A stretch of 64,000 nt of DNA from Komagataeibacter xylinus. GTDB taxonomy: Bacteria > Pseudomonadota > Alphaproteobacteria > Acetobacterales > Acetobacteraceae. Positions 7,838 through 17,014 of the stretch are shown here, one piece after another (position 1 is the first letter of the stretch; each line of letters starts with the position of its first letter). The notes below the pieces were generated by a model. The model saw only the letters and a list, made by a program, of their open reading frames with translations. It did no database searches and was not told the origin of the DNA. Location of the stretch: the NCBI RefSeq assembly GCF_031081985.1, contig NZ_JARWSK010000001.1, positions 1-64,000 of the forward strand. Direction: 5' to 3'. A program made the position numbers and the translations under genes.

Positions 7838-8992
7838 TTAATAAGTGCGCTGGATCAGCACCGTAACCACAGCAAGCAGGCCTGCGCTACCAGTCAGCAA
7901 CGTCAGGAGTGCTGGGGCAACGCCAAGCTGATCGATCAGCAGACCTGTAATCCACGGTAGGATACCGCCAAGCAGATAACCGCCCGTCTGGGTTAGCCCG
8001 GCCAGTCGTGTCGCCTCTGATCTGTCGCGCGCGAAATCCAGAGGCTGGATGAGCGCTATCGGGAACAGGCCCCCAGTCGCAATCCCGATCATCACGGGCG
8101 CCAGCCATGGCACAGACTTTGCAAGCAGCAGGCTGAGCGTACCCAGAATGGCGAGGCCGGAAAAAGCCAGAGCTGCCATGATGGTTGTAAGTTTTAGAGC
8201 GCGCATGATGACATGCATGCCAAAGCTGATGCCCGTCTGGAAAAGCATCATGATGGCGACAAGAAGCCCTGCCGTATGGTCGGAATAGCCCAAGGCACCA
8301 TACAGCGACGGCAGCCACGCTATTGCGATGTAATTGATTCCGGCCTGAAGACCGAAGAACAGCGTCAGTCCCAGAATGCCGCTCTGGCTGATCGTGAGAG
8401 AGGACTGTGACGCGGAGCGCGCAGGCGCAGCGATATCCTCACGCCATAGTATCCAGCAGAACCCGGCGAGTGCCGTGGGAAGCGCCCAGATAGCCAGCCC
8501 CAGCGGCCAGCTCCCGGTGACGTCACTGATGCGGGGCGTTCCGAATGCGGCCACGGCCGATCCCACGCCCATGCTGGCAGCATAGACGCTCATGGCCGCA
8601 GGCGCGCGGGCGGCAAACTCACCCTTGATGAAACCCGACAGCAGTGGCCGGATGATCGCGTCGCCTACGCCTACCCCGACAGCCGTGAAAAGCAGCAGCC
8701 CATAGCTGCCACCATCGAGGCGAAGGAGCAGGACGATCGTCAGAAGCGCCAATGCCATTATCATGGAGCGTTTCAGGCCAAGTTGCCGTTCCAGCATATG
8801 CCCGAGCGGAGAGAGTCCGCCCATGCACAGGACTGGAAGTGTGGTCAGCAAGCCCAGTTCTGCGTTGGAGATGGCAAGAGTTCGTTCGATCCGGTCGAGA
8901 ATGGGAGAGAGGGATGCAATTCCGGTACGCAGGCAGATACCGGCACCGAAGATCATCAGCCAGGGCAAAAGCGTTTTGGCGGAACGTGTCAT
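7838..8992 (-). CDS. nimT: MFS transporter, CynX/NimT family
   Basis: 384 residues, about 12 hydrophobic segments, with the CynX/NimT pattern (NAELGLLTTLPVLCMGGLSPLGHMLERQLGLKRSM near the start and a second half beginning GILGLTLFFGLQAGINYIAIAWLPSLYGALGYS). E. coli relatives export 2-nitroimidazole (NimT/YeaN) or move cyanate (CynX). ATG 8992 has a good AGAGGG ribosome site. It is divergent from an AraC regulator, exactly the nimR-nimT arrangement of E. coli. The symbol rests on family and context, not on a known substrate. Confidence 0.8.
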   Translation of the reverse strand: MTRSAKTLLPWLMIFGAGICLRTGIASLSPILDRIERTLAISNAELGLLTTLPVLCMGGLSPLGHMLERQLGLKRSMIMALALLTIVLLLRLDGGSYGLLLFTAVGVGVGDAIIRPLLSGFIKGEFAARAPAAMSVYAASMGVGSAVAAFGTPRISDVTGSWPLGLAIWALPTALAGFCWILWREDIAAPARSASQSSLTISQSGILGLTLFFGLQAGINYIAIAWLPSLYGALGYSDHTAGLLVAIMMLFQTGISFGMHVIMRALKLTTIMAALAFSGLAILGTLSLLLAKSVPWLAPVMIGIATGGLFPIALIQPLDFARDRSEATRLAGLTQTGGYLLGGILPWITGLLIDQLGVAPALLTLLTGSAGLLAVVTVLIQRTY

Positions 8993-9064
8993 GCCCTCTG
9001 CTATACAGGCTGATTTTTTATCCGGCGCTCGACAGGATGCCATAAACTGTCGAAAATATGCCAG

Positions 9065-9865
9065 ATGAAGCAATCCCGATCCCTGCAGGCCAGCAGTCTT
9101 GCTGATCGCACGCCTCCTACAGAGTTACGGCCAGTGCGCGTGCATGCGGAGCATCATGTGGAAGCAGCGGATGTTGAAGCTCATTGTCACGCTGATCTCG
9201 GGCAACTTCTGGCAACCACGCATGGCGTACTCCGCGTCACGACGGAAAATAGCCAGTGGCTGGTACCGCCCGGTCGGGCGCTCCTGCTGCCACCGGGTGT
9301 GGTGCATGCCGTTCACAGCCCCAAGGAAAGCAGGTTGCGTGCCGTGCTGATTGCGCCGCAGATGTGTCAGGATTTTCTGCCAGTCTGTCGCATCATCGCC
9401 ATTACAACGCTGTTGCAGGCACTGATCGATGCCGTGGCTCGATGCCCATCAGATTATCCCGTTCCTTCACCGGCGTCGCGCATGGTGTCGGTGCTGCTGG
9501 ACCAGATCGCGTTGGCACACTCCGAACCTCTGGGTGTACCGCGTCCTTCGGATGCACGGCTGCGGCGTGTCACGGATGCGCTGATGGCCTCTCCGGCGGA
9601 TGGCCGCTCACTATCCGAATGGCAGGATGTGGCTGGGGCCAGCAGTCGGACGCTGGCCCGGTTGTTTGAAGCTGAGGTCGGCATGAGCTTCAGTCACTAT
9701 CGCCGACAGGTGCAGATGCAGGCCGCCGTTGGCATGCTGGCATCAGGCCTGCCAGTTGGAGAGGTCGCGCACGCACTTGGTTATTCCACGGCATCCGCGT
9801 TTGCGTTTGCATTCCGCAAGACCCTCGGCAGTCCGCCCAGTCGATTTCGTGATCAGGTTGAATGA
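9065..9865 (+). CDS. nimR: AraC family regulator with cupin domain, NimR-like
   Basis: 266 residues. The N-terminal cupin half shows VEAHCHADLGQLLATTHGVLRVTTENSQWLVPPGRALLLPPGVVHAV; the C-terminal half has the two AraC helix-turn-helix units, ending VGEVAHALGYSTASAFAFAFRKTLGSPPSRFR. This architecture matches YeaM/NimR, which represses the adjacent nimT. The genes diverge from a 72-base intergenic region that must contain both promoters. Followed by a perfect hairpin. Confidence 0.85.
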   Translation: MKQSRSLQASSLADRTPPTELRPVRVHAEHHVEAADVEAHCHADLGQLLATTHGVLRVTTENSQWLVPPGRALLLPPGVVHAVHSPKESRLRAVLIAPQMCQDFLPVCRIIAITTLLQALIDAVARCPSDYPVPSPASRMVSVLLDQIALAHSEPLGVPRPSDARLRRVTDALMASPADGRSLSEWQDVAGASSRTLARLFEAEVGMSFSHYRRQVQMQAAVGMLASGLPVGEVAHALGYSTASAFAFAFRKTLGSPPSRFRDQVE

Positions 9866-9884
9866 TCTGATTATCAGTCTGTTT

Positions 9885-9906
9885 AAGAACGAAAGATTTC
9901 GTTCTT
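9885..9906 (+). terminator. Hairpin after the AraC gene
   Basis: AAGAACGAAA and TTTCGTTCTT form a perfect 10-bp stem with a two-base loop 20 bases after the AraC stop. It lacks a long downstream T run. Sequence from 9907 to 10221 is A+T-rich and holds no gene I can support. Confidence 0.55.
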
Positions 9907-10221
9907 CGTCGAGGATATTTGGCCGCGAGGCGATAAGTCCGACCGGCTGCTCCCGCCTCATATCAGATATTCAATGAGTATTGCCTTCTTGCGTAAAGCG
10001 GTCATTGAAGAGCTGACTATCCTGTCATTATTCGTCAGATCTGCCTACTGTGACAGATAGATCAGACCAAGCTCTCTACAAAAGCCACCAATGGCCCTTT
10101 ACATTTCATCTAATGTATGATTGATTGCGTCTATATACTCCTTAAGTGAAGGTAGGGAGCGACAAACACAATCAAAGCAGGTTAGCTGCAATCTATCCTG
10201 CTGAAAACTGAGGAACTCATT

Positions 10222-10656
10222 ATGCAAGTAACGCTCACACTTAATGACCTTAACGCACTTTCTGACATTGCGCGACAGGAAATTCAGGAACTTCTGTTTC
10301 CTAAAGGCGCAGGGAAGCCTGAAGGTTACGAAAATTATGATTGGGACAACGTTTATGATCTGACGGAGAAGCAGATTGAAAGACTAGTAGCTGGTCTTGG
10401 AGAATCGTCACGTAATGCATTAAAGGTGATTGCAAGTAAAGGTCCTGCAATTGATGCCAGGGATCTGGATGAGACAGGAATTTCCAGCTATGGTTCTTTT
10501 CAGTCCGGTATTCACCGTCGTCTAAGAAAAATTACAGGAGATGAAGATGCCTGCTTATTCACTTTTGACGATTGGAATGAAGACGAAGATGGAATCGGTC
10601 ACTTTGTTGTTTCTTTGAAGACCTTTGATTCTTTAAAAAAATATTTTGAGGAATAA
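10222..10656 (+). CDS. Hypothetical acidic protein, A+T-rich
   Basis: 144 residues, not recognised. The sequence is acidic, mainly helical in its first half (LTLNDLNALSDIARQEIQELLFPK) and ends in an Asp/Glu-rich stretch (FDDWNEDEDGIGHFVVSL). No signal peptide, membrane segment or metal motif is visible. Codon use is clearly more A/T-rich than in neighbouring genes, suggesting recent transfer, possibly from a mobile element. ATG 10222 is preceded by GAGGAA. It stands alone between the AraC gene and the ampC pseudogene. Confidence 0.6.
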   Translation: MQVTLTLNDLNALSDIARQEIQELLFPKGAGKPEGYENYDWDNVYDLTEKQIERLVAGLGESSRNALKVIASKGPAIDARDLDETGISSYGSFQSGIHRRLRKITGDEDACLFTFDDWNEDEDGIGHFVVSLKTFDSLKKYFEE

Positions 10657-10718
10657 TGGTAATATTTTGAAATTGAGGTTAATATAATCTCAAAAAACTG
10701 TAAGGTGCATTACATTAA

Positions 10719-10760
10719 AAATGTCCGGTTTTTCATTATGTCTAGTGAGACCGGACATTT
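10719..10760. repeat. Perfect inverted repeat around CCGGACATT word
   Basis: AAATGTCCGGT (10719-10729) is exactly reversed as ACCGGACATTT (10750-10760) with a 20-base loop. A tighter version, GTCCG-AAA-CCGGAC followed by ATT, occurs near 12206-12222, on the other side of the ampC pseudogene. It may be a terminator for the 10222 gene or a remnant of element ends. The rest of 10761-11018 contains no gene I can see. Confidence 0.5.
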
Positions 10761-11018
10761 CCGTTCGTCTGTTACAAACCGCCTGTCGATTAAACGTAAA
10801 TAGGGCAGCGGACAGGCAGCAATCGCCTCATTTCAGACGCCCAGAAGGCTGCTCGACCATTCGGTAAGCGGACCTATGATCACAAGTAATCAGTTATAAT
10901 TGCTGTGTAGTTTCATGTCTGGGCTATGACCTGTGATACCGGGAGCACCACAATTTTACTCCAGATCGCTCTATATTCTCACGAACCCACGAGAGGAATC
11001 CAAGTGTGGAGCGTATAG

Positions 11019-12167
11019 ATGAATAAGCGGTCGTACCTTGTGGCGCTCTCCATTGCCATGATCGCGTCAAATATTTCGCCTGCAAAAGCTGACAGTTTTG
11101 CTGAACAAACGCGCGATGCGTTCCAACCCGTAATGGAGGAATACGATATACCCGGCCTTGTTGTCGGCATTACCCGCAACGGCAAACATGAATTTTATGC
11201 CGCTGGCGTAGCATCACGAGCCGATAACCGTCCTGCCACACCTGATACTCTGTTTGAACTCGGCTCAATAAGCAAAATTTTCAATGTAACGCTTGCAGCA
11301 TTGGCCGAGGAACGCGGTGAACTCAGCCTTAATGACACAGTGGCACATCATGTCTGTGCAGACGCCTGCTCGATAGGCAATCGGCTGACCCTCATGGATC
11401 TGGCAACGCACCATTCGGGAGGACTGCCCTTGCAGGTGCCAGACAACATAACCGACGTCGATGGGCTGGTGACCTAGCTCAAGAACTGGCACCCGCCGGA
11501 ACCGGGAGCAAGAAGCTATTCCAACATCAGCATCGGAATGCTCGGCTACATCACCGGCAAGACCATGAACTCGAACTATAAGCAGGTCGTTCAAGACCTG
11601 CTTTTTCCGATGTTCGGGCTGCAGCATACCTGGATTGACGTACCAGAGAGCAAAATGGCCCAGTACGCCTGGGGATATGACCGAAAGACCAACGCACCAA
11701 TCCGCATGACCCTTGGCGTTTTGGCAGATGAAGCCTACGGCGTAAAATCGAGCGCCCGGGACATGCTGAAGGTTCTGGATGTGGAGATGGGGCAGGGGAC
11801 AGATTCGGAAGAATTGCGTAAGGCAGTCAGGAGAACCCAAGAAGGACAGTACAAAACAGCGTTCTTTACGCAGGATATGATCTGGGAGCAATACACCTGG
11901 CCCACTGAGCTGCAGAAGATGATACTGGGCAATGGCTATGACTTTATTATGAAGCCACAACCAGAACAGAAGTTGAGCCCGCCGCTCTCCCCCCAGAAAA
12001 ACGTTTTCCTGAACAAGACTGGATCAACGAACGGCTTTGGCGGCTATATTGCGATTCTGCCCAGTGAAAATATCGGCATAGTTGTCCTGGCGAACAAAAA
12101 CTATCCGAATGAAGCCCGGGTGAAGGCGGTCTACTCGCTCATCGAGTCACTGAATTCCAAGCCTTAG
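11019..12167 (+). pseudogene. ampC: Class C beta-lactamase (ampC) with one in-frame amber codon
   Basis: One frame runs 382 codons and is broken only by TAG at 11475-11477 (codon 153). A signal peptide (SYLVALSIAMIASNISPAKA) and all class C active-site motifs are present: S83-I-S-K86 (SxxK), Y167-S-N169 (YxN) and K333-T-G. The amber sits where relatives have Trp (GLVT-stop-LKNWHPPEPG), so a single TGG to TAG change explains it. The product before the stop lacks the YxN and KTG motifs and cannot be an active lactamase, but a single reversion or suppression would restore it. Confidence 0.88.
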
Positions 12168-12629
12168 TTGCCATCGGCAAAAATGTTTGAGTTTGAAGAC
12201 AGGTGTCCGAAACCGGACATTCCATTGCCCCCACATTGCCGTCATCTGACGATATGGACATGTGAAGCGTTTATGTGGCCAGTCCTACGAAGACTTTGCT
12301 TTGATTGCTATCCGTCGCTGTCCTACAGCTACTTGCAAAGGCTATCTGTTTGGGAACGCGCTGTGGAATCAGGGCCACCACGATATTCAAGGAGCGCATT
12401 CCGGACGCAGCGTCAACTTCGACCAGCAAAGAGATAACGGAACGATACATTCTGCCTGTGAACCTATTGGCTTCGGATCGAACGGATGTGGGTCTGGTCG
12501 GATCGCTTTAAACGGTGAGTGATAGAACTATGTGAACTTAACTCTTTGGACAGGACATTAACGCGACGAATTGGCGTGATGATCTGCACGGAGCACGCAA
12601 CCATAATCTGTATCGATCATTATTGCACG
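12168..12629. other. Intergenic stretch without a supported gene
   Basis: About 460 bases between the ampC pseudogene and the MocR promoter. Several short frames are open on both strands, but none resembles a known family or has a convincing ribosome site. The CCGGACATT repeat occurs near 12206-12222. Confidence 0.5.
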
Positions 12630-12680
12630 GATTGTATGGTATATGGTCGAATGGAATCTCATCGAATGTATGGAAATTCC
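12630..12680 (+). promoter_or_regulatory. Probable MocR operator before the MocR gene
   Basis: GATTGTATGGT at 12630-12640 recurs exactly before the first cluster gene (14233-14243). A second TGTATGG follows at about 12667-12673. MocR regulators commonly bind pairs of direct repeats, so autoregulation is plausible. Confidence 0.5.
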
Positions 12681-12685
12681 ATCCC

Positions 12686-14089
12686 ATGTCAGCATACCCG
12701 TATCTCGCCCACTGGAAAGAAGAGATCAGCCGCAGCCCGAACGCGATTTACATGACGCTGGCCGATGCCCTGGCACTTTCCATCCGCAAGGGCGACCTGA
12801 GGGAAGGCGACAGGCTACCACCACAGCGCATGATCGCAGAATATCTTGGCACCAATCTGACGACCGTGACCCGGGCATTTACCGAGGCCCGCCGACGCGG
12901 TCTGATTGACGCAACGGTCGGGCGAGGCACCTTCGTCCGTGTCGGTGCGGGGGAAAGCCACTGGCGCCATACCGGTCCAGCCGTAGTTGACCTGACCATG
13001 AACCTGCCGCCCATCCCGCAGGAACCGCCGCTTCAGCGGATTATCCAGAGCGACATCGCAGCCATCCTGAAGCAGCAGGATCTGAACAGCCTGATGTCCT
13101 ACCGGGTGACGGGTGGCACACAGGAAGAACGCCAGCTTGGCGCGAAATGGATCGCGCCCATTATCGGTCAGCGGCGAACGGAGGAAATCCTTGTCTCGCC
13201 TGGTGCCCAGAGCGCTCTGGCGGCCATCGTCAGCACCCATACCCAGCCGGGCGATATGATTGTTACCGACCGTATTGCCTATCCCGGCATCCGGACCATC
13301 GCGGCGCAGTTTGACCTTATTCTGGTTGGTGTGGATAGCGACATGGAAGGCATGATGCCGGAGCAGTTGGATCGGGTCTGCGCCGAGCATCATCCCCGGC
13401 TGCTCTACTGCATTCCGACCATCCACAATCCCACCACGGCCACGATGTCCCTGCAACGACGCAAGGACATCCTGAAGGTCGCCCAGCGCCACCATCTGCA
13501 TATCGCCGAGGATGATCCCTACAGCCTGCTGATGGACAATCCGCTGCCAGCGCTGGCGGCTCTCGACCATAGCCGTGTCAGCTATGTCGCCACGCTCGCC
13601 AAGACGCTCAGCCCGGGCCTACGCACGGCCTATGTTGCCCTGCCCAATGCGGACATGACCCGACGGGTCGCGGCGGCCATCCGGGCCATTGCGCTCACCA
13701 ATGCCGGCCTGCTCAGCGCGCTCACGGCGCGATGGATGCAGACAGGGCAGGCGCATACAATCCTGCACGCCATCCAGAAAGAACTGCGCCTGCGCCAGTC
13801 CATTGCCCACAGGGTGCTGGGGGAGGGGCATTGCATGAACCCCGACGGGCCGCATGTGTGGCTGAAACTGCCGGACTGGTGGGGCAGTGCGGATTTTGTG
13901 GCCTATGCCCGCAGGCGAGGCCTCGCGCTGGTGCCCAGCACCGTTTTCACCATCAGCGGCGAGCCGCCGCAGCGGGCGCGCATTGCATTGGGCAGCGCAC
14001 CGGATGCTGCAAGCCTTGAGGAATCCCTGCATGGCGTGCTGTCGGTGTTGCAGCACAAGCGCTCACCCGGCTTCGCCGATATTGTGTGA
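12686..14089 (+). CDS. MocR-type regulator (GntR HTH plus aminotransferase-like domain)
   Basis: 467 residues. The first 80 form a GntR winged helix (YMTLADALALSIRKGDLREGDRLPPQRMIAEYLGTNLTTVTRAF). The rest is a fold-type I aminotransferase-like domain: the PLP-binding lysine is expected in YVATLAKTLSPGLRTAY, and HNPTTATMSLQRR and AEDDPYSLL are the usual neighbours. MocR proteins sense amino compounds or PLP adducts. It lies just upstream of the Nit1C cluster on the same strand; a shared 11-bp word suggests that it controls the cluster, replacing the sigma-54 regulator NitA known from Pseudomonas. ATG 12686 is chosen to start the winged-helix domain. Confidence 0.9.
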   Translation: MSAYPYLAHWKEEISRSPNAIYMTLADALALSIRKGDLREGDRLPPQRMIAEYLGTNLTTVTRAFTEARRRGLIDATVGRGTFVRVGAGESHWRHTGPAVVDLTMNLPPIPQEPPLQRIIQSDIAAILKQQDLNSLMSYRVTGGTQEERQLGAKWIAPIIGQRRTEEILVSPGAQSALAAIVSTHTQPGDMIVTDRIAYPGIRTIAAQFDLILVGVDSDMEGMMPEQLDRVCAEHHPRLLYCIPTIHNPTTATMSLQRRKDILKVAQRHHLHIAEDDPYSLLMDNPLPALAALDHSRVSYVATLAKTLSPGLRTAYVALPNADMTRRVAAAIRAIALTNAGLLSALTARWMQTGQAHTILHAIQKELRLRQSIAHRVLGEGHCMNPDGPHVWLKLPDWWGSADFVAYARRRGLALVPSTVFTISGEPPQRARIALGSAPDAASLEESLHGVLSVLQHKRSPGFADIV

Positions 14090-14225
14090 CCTGCGCGCAG
14101 TGTCTGGAATCGATGGGAACATCTGATTCCGGGGCACGTCATGCGGGCACATGGAAAAACAAAAAGGCACTTCATTCACGACTGCGTGATTATAAAATCA
14201 CGCTAAAACAGATCCTTATGGTTGC

Positions 14226-14275
14226 CCCTTACGATTGTATGGTTGTCGTATATTTTTTGTATGTCTCTGTCTTGG
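14226..14275 (+). promoter_or_regulatory. Promoter/operator region of the Nit1C cluster
   Basis: GATTGTATGGT (14233-14243) repeats the word in front of the MocR gene, and a T-rich stretch with a further TTGTATG (14258-14264) follows. The leader of about 150 bases to the first start codon at 14430 contains no gene. Confidence 0.5.
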
Positions 14276-14429
14276 CAGGATGGCGGCATGTAATCTGATT
14301 TGAGCCGTTTGTACCTTTTTCATAAAGCATACAATATTTTGGCTCTCTGCCATCCCGTGCCACGTTTGCCTCGGCAACGCGGTCAGTCCCGGCTCTCTGC
14401 CGGAGACCGCAGCACACGGGAGACATACC

Positions 14430-14912
14430 ATGCCGAAAGTTGAACACGCTCCGTACAAAGACGGCGATTGCTTCGTCAATTATGAAAACAAGGTCTTTGA
14501 GGACGTCAAAGCCCAGCCCGGCGAAAAAGCCCTCATCACCTTCCACACCGTCGCCAATGAAGGCTCGGTCGGGTTCGTCAACCTGCTGCAGGCCACCCGC
14601 CTGATCCGCAAAGGATTTGAAACCTCGGTGCTGCTGTATGGCCCGGGCGTGACCCTTGGTGTGCAGCGCGGCTTTCCCCGCTTGGGCGATGAGGCCTTTC
14701 CGGGCCACATGAACTGCAACAAGCAGATCGTGAAAATCCTTGAGGAAGGCGGAAAAGTCTATGCCTGCCGCTTCGCGCTCCAGGCCCTCTACGGCTACGG
14801 CGAGCAGAACCTGATCCCCGGCATCACGCCGATCAACCCGCAGGACGTACTCGACATCATCCTGCTGGCCCGGCGCGACAACGCCTTCATCCTCAATACC
14901 TGGACCCTCTGA
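14430..14912 (+). CDS. nitB: MSMEG_0572/Sll0783 family nitrogen-starvation response protein
   Basis: 160 residues with a DsrE-like fold ([41 protein letters not shown]) and a conserved [15 protein letters not shown] segment containing a single Cys. It matches the MSMEG_0572/Sll0783 family, the first gene of Nit1C clusters; in Synechocystis the sll0783 gene responds to nitrogen starvation. The biochemical role is unknown. It heads a tightly packed cluster of nine genes. The symbol follows Pseudomonas nit1C naming and is tentative. Confidence 0.9.
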   Translation: MPKVEHAPYKDGDCFVNYENKVFEDVKAQPGEKALITFHTVANEGSVGFVNLLQATRLIRKGFETSVLLYGPGVTLGVQRGFPRLGDEAFPGHMNCNKQIVKILEEGGKVYACRFALQALYGYGEQNLIPGITPINPQDVLDIILLARRDNAFILNTWTL

Positions 14913-14936
14913 AGGCCGAAGGGAGGACCGCACGCC

Positions 14937-15911
14937 ATGTCCCGTATCGTTCGCGCCGCAGCCATCCAGATCAGCCCCGTCCTTGGTGACGATGGTCTGG
15001 GAACTGCCCGGAAAGTCTGTCAGGCCATCCGCGAGGCCGCCGAAAAAGGCGTGAAACTGGCGGTCTTTCCCGAAACCTTTGTGCCGTACTACCCCTATTT
15101 CTCGTTCATCCAGCCGGCTTTCCGCTTTGGTGGCGAGCATCTGGAACTCTACGAGCGCGCTGTCGTCATTCCCGGTCCGGTCACCGACATGGTGGCCGAG
15201 GCCGCGCGCCAGACCGGCATGGTCGTGGTGCTCGGCGTAAACGAGCGCGATTTCGGCACGCTCTACAACACGCAGATCATCTTCGACGCCACGGGTGAAA
15301 TCCTGCTCAAACGCCGCAAGATCACGCCCACCTATCATGAACGCATGGTCTGGGGGCAGGGCGATGGTTCCGGGCTGAAAGTAGTGGAAAGCGCAGCCGG
15401 TCGCATTGGCGCACTGGCCTGCTGGGAGCATTACAATCCGCTCGCCCGCTACGCGCTGATGACCCAGCACGAGGAAATCCATTGCGCCCAGTTTCCGGGC
15501 TCGTTGGTCGGGCAGATCTTTGCCGACCAGATGGAAGTCACCATCCGGCACCACGCGCTGGAATCCGGCTGCTTTGTGGTGAACGCCACGGGTTGGCTGA
15601 CGGAAGAGCAGATCAAGGAAATAGCCCGCGACCCTGCGCTGGAAGGGCCGCTGCGGGGTGGGTGCTTCACGGCGATCGTCTCGCCTGAAGGGAAGCTGCT
15701 CGGCACACCGCTGACGGAAGGCGAGGGGATGGTGATTGCCGATCTCGACTTCGCCCTGATTACCAAGCGCAAGCGGATGATGGATTCCGTGGGGCATTAC
15801 GCACGGCCCGAACTGCTCAGCCTGCTTCAGGACCGGCGACCCGCCCGCACTGTTCATTACGTTGGGGAAGCCAATCCGGTTCCCACATCTACAGATGAGG
15901 CTGCGTCATGA
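14937..15911 (+). CDS. nitC: Nit6803-type nitrilase
   Basis: 324 residues, carbon-nitrogen hydrolase superfamily. The catalytic triad is visible as E46 ([13 protein letters not shown]), K128 ([16 protein letters not shown]) and C162 ([14 protein letters not shown]). It matches the Nit6803 (Sll0784) branch that hydrolyses nitriles to carboxylates plus ammonia. In Pseudomonas species the NitC homologue is required for growth on cyanide, acting on 2-hydroxynitriles. It begins 24 bases after the first gene and ends overlapping the radical SAM start by four bases. Confidence 0.93.
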   Translation: MSRIVRAAAIQISPVLGDDGLGTARKVCQAIREAAEKGVKLAVFPETFVPYYPYFSFIQPAFRFGGEHLELYERAVVIPGPVTDMVAEAARQTGMVVVLGVNERDFGTLYNTQIIFDATGEILLKRRKITPTYHERMVWGQGDGSGLKVVESAAGRIGALACWEHYNPLARYALMTQHEEIHCAQFPGSLVGQIFADQMEVTIRHHALESGCFVVNATGWLTEEQIKEIARDPALEGPLRGGCFTAIVSPEGKLLGTPLTEGEGMVIADLDFALITKRKRMMDSVGHYARPELLSLLQDRRPARTVHYVGEANPVPTSTDEAAS

Positions 15912-17014
15912 CCATTCCGACGCTCGGTACACTTTCTGGTCGCAAGCTCGTTACCGATCTACAGTCCTTCGGACTGCAGATCGGTGAGCAGACCGGCGGC
16001 ATCGCCCGCAAGGGAGGCGCCGGTCCTTCGGATCACAAGACGATTACCATTGCAGGCCAGACCGTCATGGTCCCGGTCTATACATCTGGCGCGCGGCATT
16101 CACCATTTCAGGCCAGCCCGCCGGACCAGCACGGGGCCAGCACGCTGCTACGCGATGGGCAGACACTGGGCACCATCCATTTCCCAGCCGCCCCGCGCTT
16201 TTATGGCCTGAGCACGGCGGATGGTATTCCCTACTGGAAGATCGCCCTGCTGCATGGTCGTGACACGCTGGCGACCACGGTGCACCAGACCTGCATCCGC
16301 TATGCCGACCGGCGCACATCCTGCCAGTTCTGCGCCATCGGCCAGTCGCTGGAGGCCGATCGCACCATTGCCTACAAGACGCCAGCACAACTGGCCGAGG
16401 TCGCCAAGGCCGCCGTGGAACTCGACGGCGTGCGCGACATGGTGCTGACCACCGGCACGCCCAACGTGGTGGACCGGGGTGCAGCCGTGCTGGCGGAATC
16501 AGCCCGTGCCATCCGGACGGCTGTGGATCTGCCGCTTCAGGTGCAGTGCGAACCGCCGCGCGATCACGACTGGTTCCAGCGCCTGCGCGACGCCGGGGCC
16601 GACAGCCTGGGTATGCATCTCGAAGCCGCAACACAGGCGGTGCGTGAGAAGATCATGCCCGGCAAGGCCACGGTCAGCGTCGATCGTTATATGGACGCTT
16701 TTGCCAGCGCCGTGCCGATCTTCGGGCGCGGACAGGTCAATACCTACATTCTGGCAGGTCTTGGCGACAGCGCTGGAGACATTCTGGCCTTGGCCGAACG
16801 GCTGATCGCACTTGGGGTCTATCCCTTCGTGGTGCCGTTCGTGCCCATTTCCGGCACACCGCTGGAAAATCATGCGCCGCCTTCGGCCGATTTCATGAAG
16901 TCCGTGCTCGCACCACTCGGGCGGATGTTGCGCGAGGCGAACATGAAATCCACCGACATCCGCGCCGGGTGTGGCCGGTGTGGCGCCTGTTCCTCCCTTT
17001 CGGCGTACGAATAA
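15908..17014 (+). CDS. nitD: MSMEG_0568 family radical SAM protein
   Basis: 368 residues. The iron-sulfur motif is unusual, C129-x9-C139-x2-C142 ([18 protein letters not shown]), not the common CX3CX2C. A C-terminal C355-GR-C358-GA-C361 could bind a second cluster or metal. A TIM-barrel-like middle ([33 protein letters not shown]) resembles the lipoyl/biotin-synthase-like radical SAM fold. Family context is the Nit1C cluster; the reaction is unknown. Its stop shares one base with the next start codon. Confidence 0.92.
   Translation: MTIPTLGTLSGRKLVTDLQSFGLQIGEQTGGIARKGGAGPSDHKTITIAGQTVMVPVYTSGARHSPFQASPPDQHGASTLLRDGQTLGTIHFPAAPRFYGLSTADGIPYWKIALLHGRDTLATTVHQTCIRYADRRTSCQFCAIGQSLEADRTIAYKTPAQLAEVAKAAVELDGVRDMVLTTGTPNVVDRGAAVLAESARAIRTAVDLPLQVQCEPPRDHDWFQRLRDAGADSLGMHLEAATQAVREKIMPGKATVSVDRYMDAFASAVPIFGRGQVNTYILAGLGDSAGDILALAERLIALGVYPFVVPFVPISGTPLENHAPPSADFMKSVLAPLGRMLREANMKSTDIRAGCGRCGACSSLSAYE

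Noticed and set aside
12262-12522. Small plus-strand frames between ampC and the MocR gene
   Set aside because: No recognisable domain, weak starts and conflicting frames; reported as an empty stretch.
14229-15857. Minus-strand open frame of 542 codons
   Set aside because: Antisense to the first two Nit1C genes; residue composition is typical of a high-G+C shadow frame and shows no family motif.
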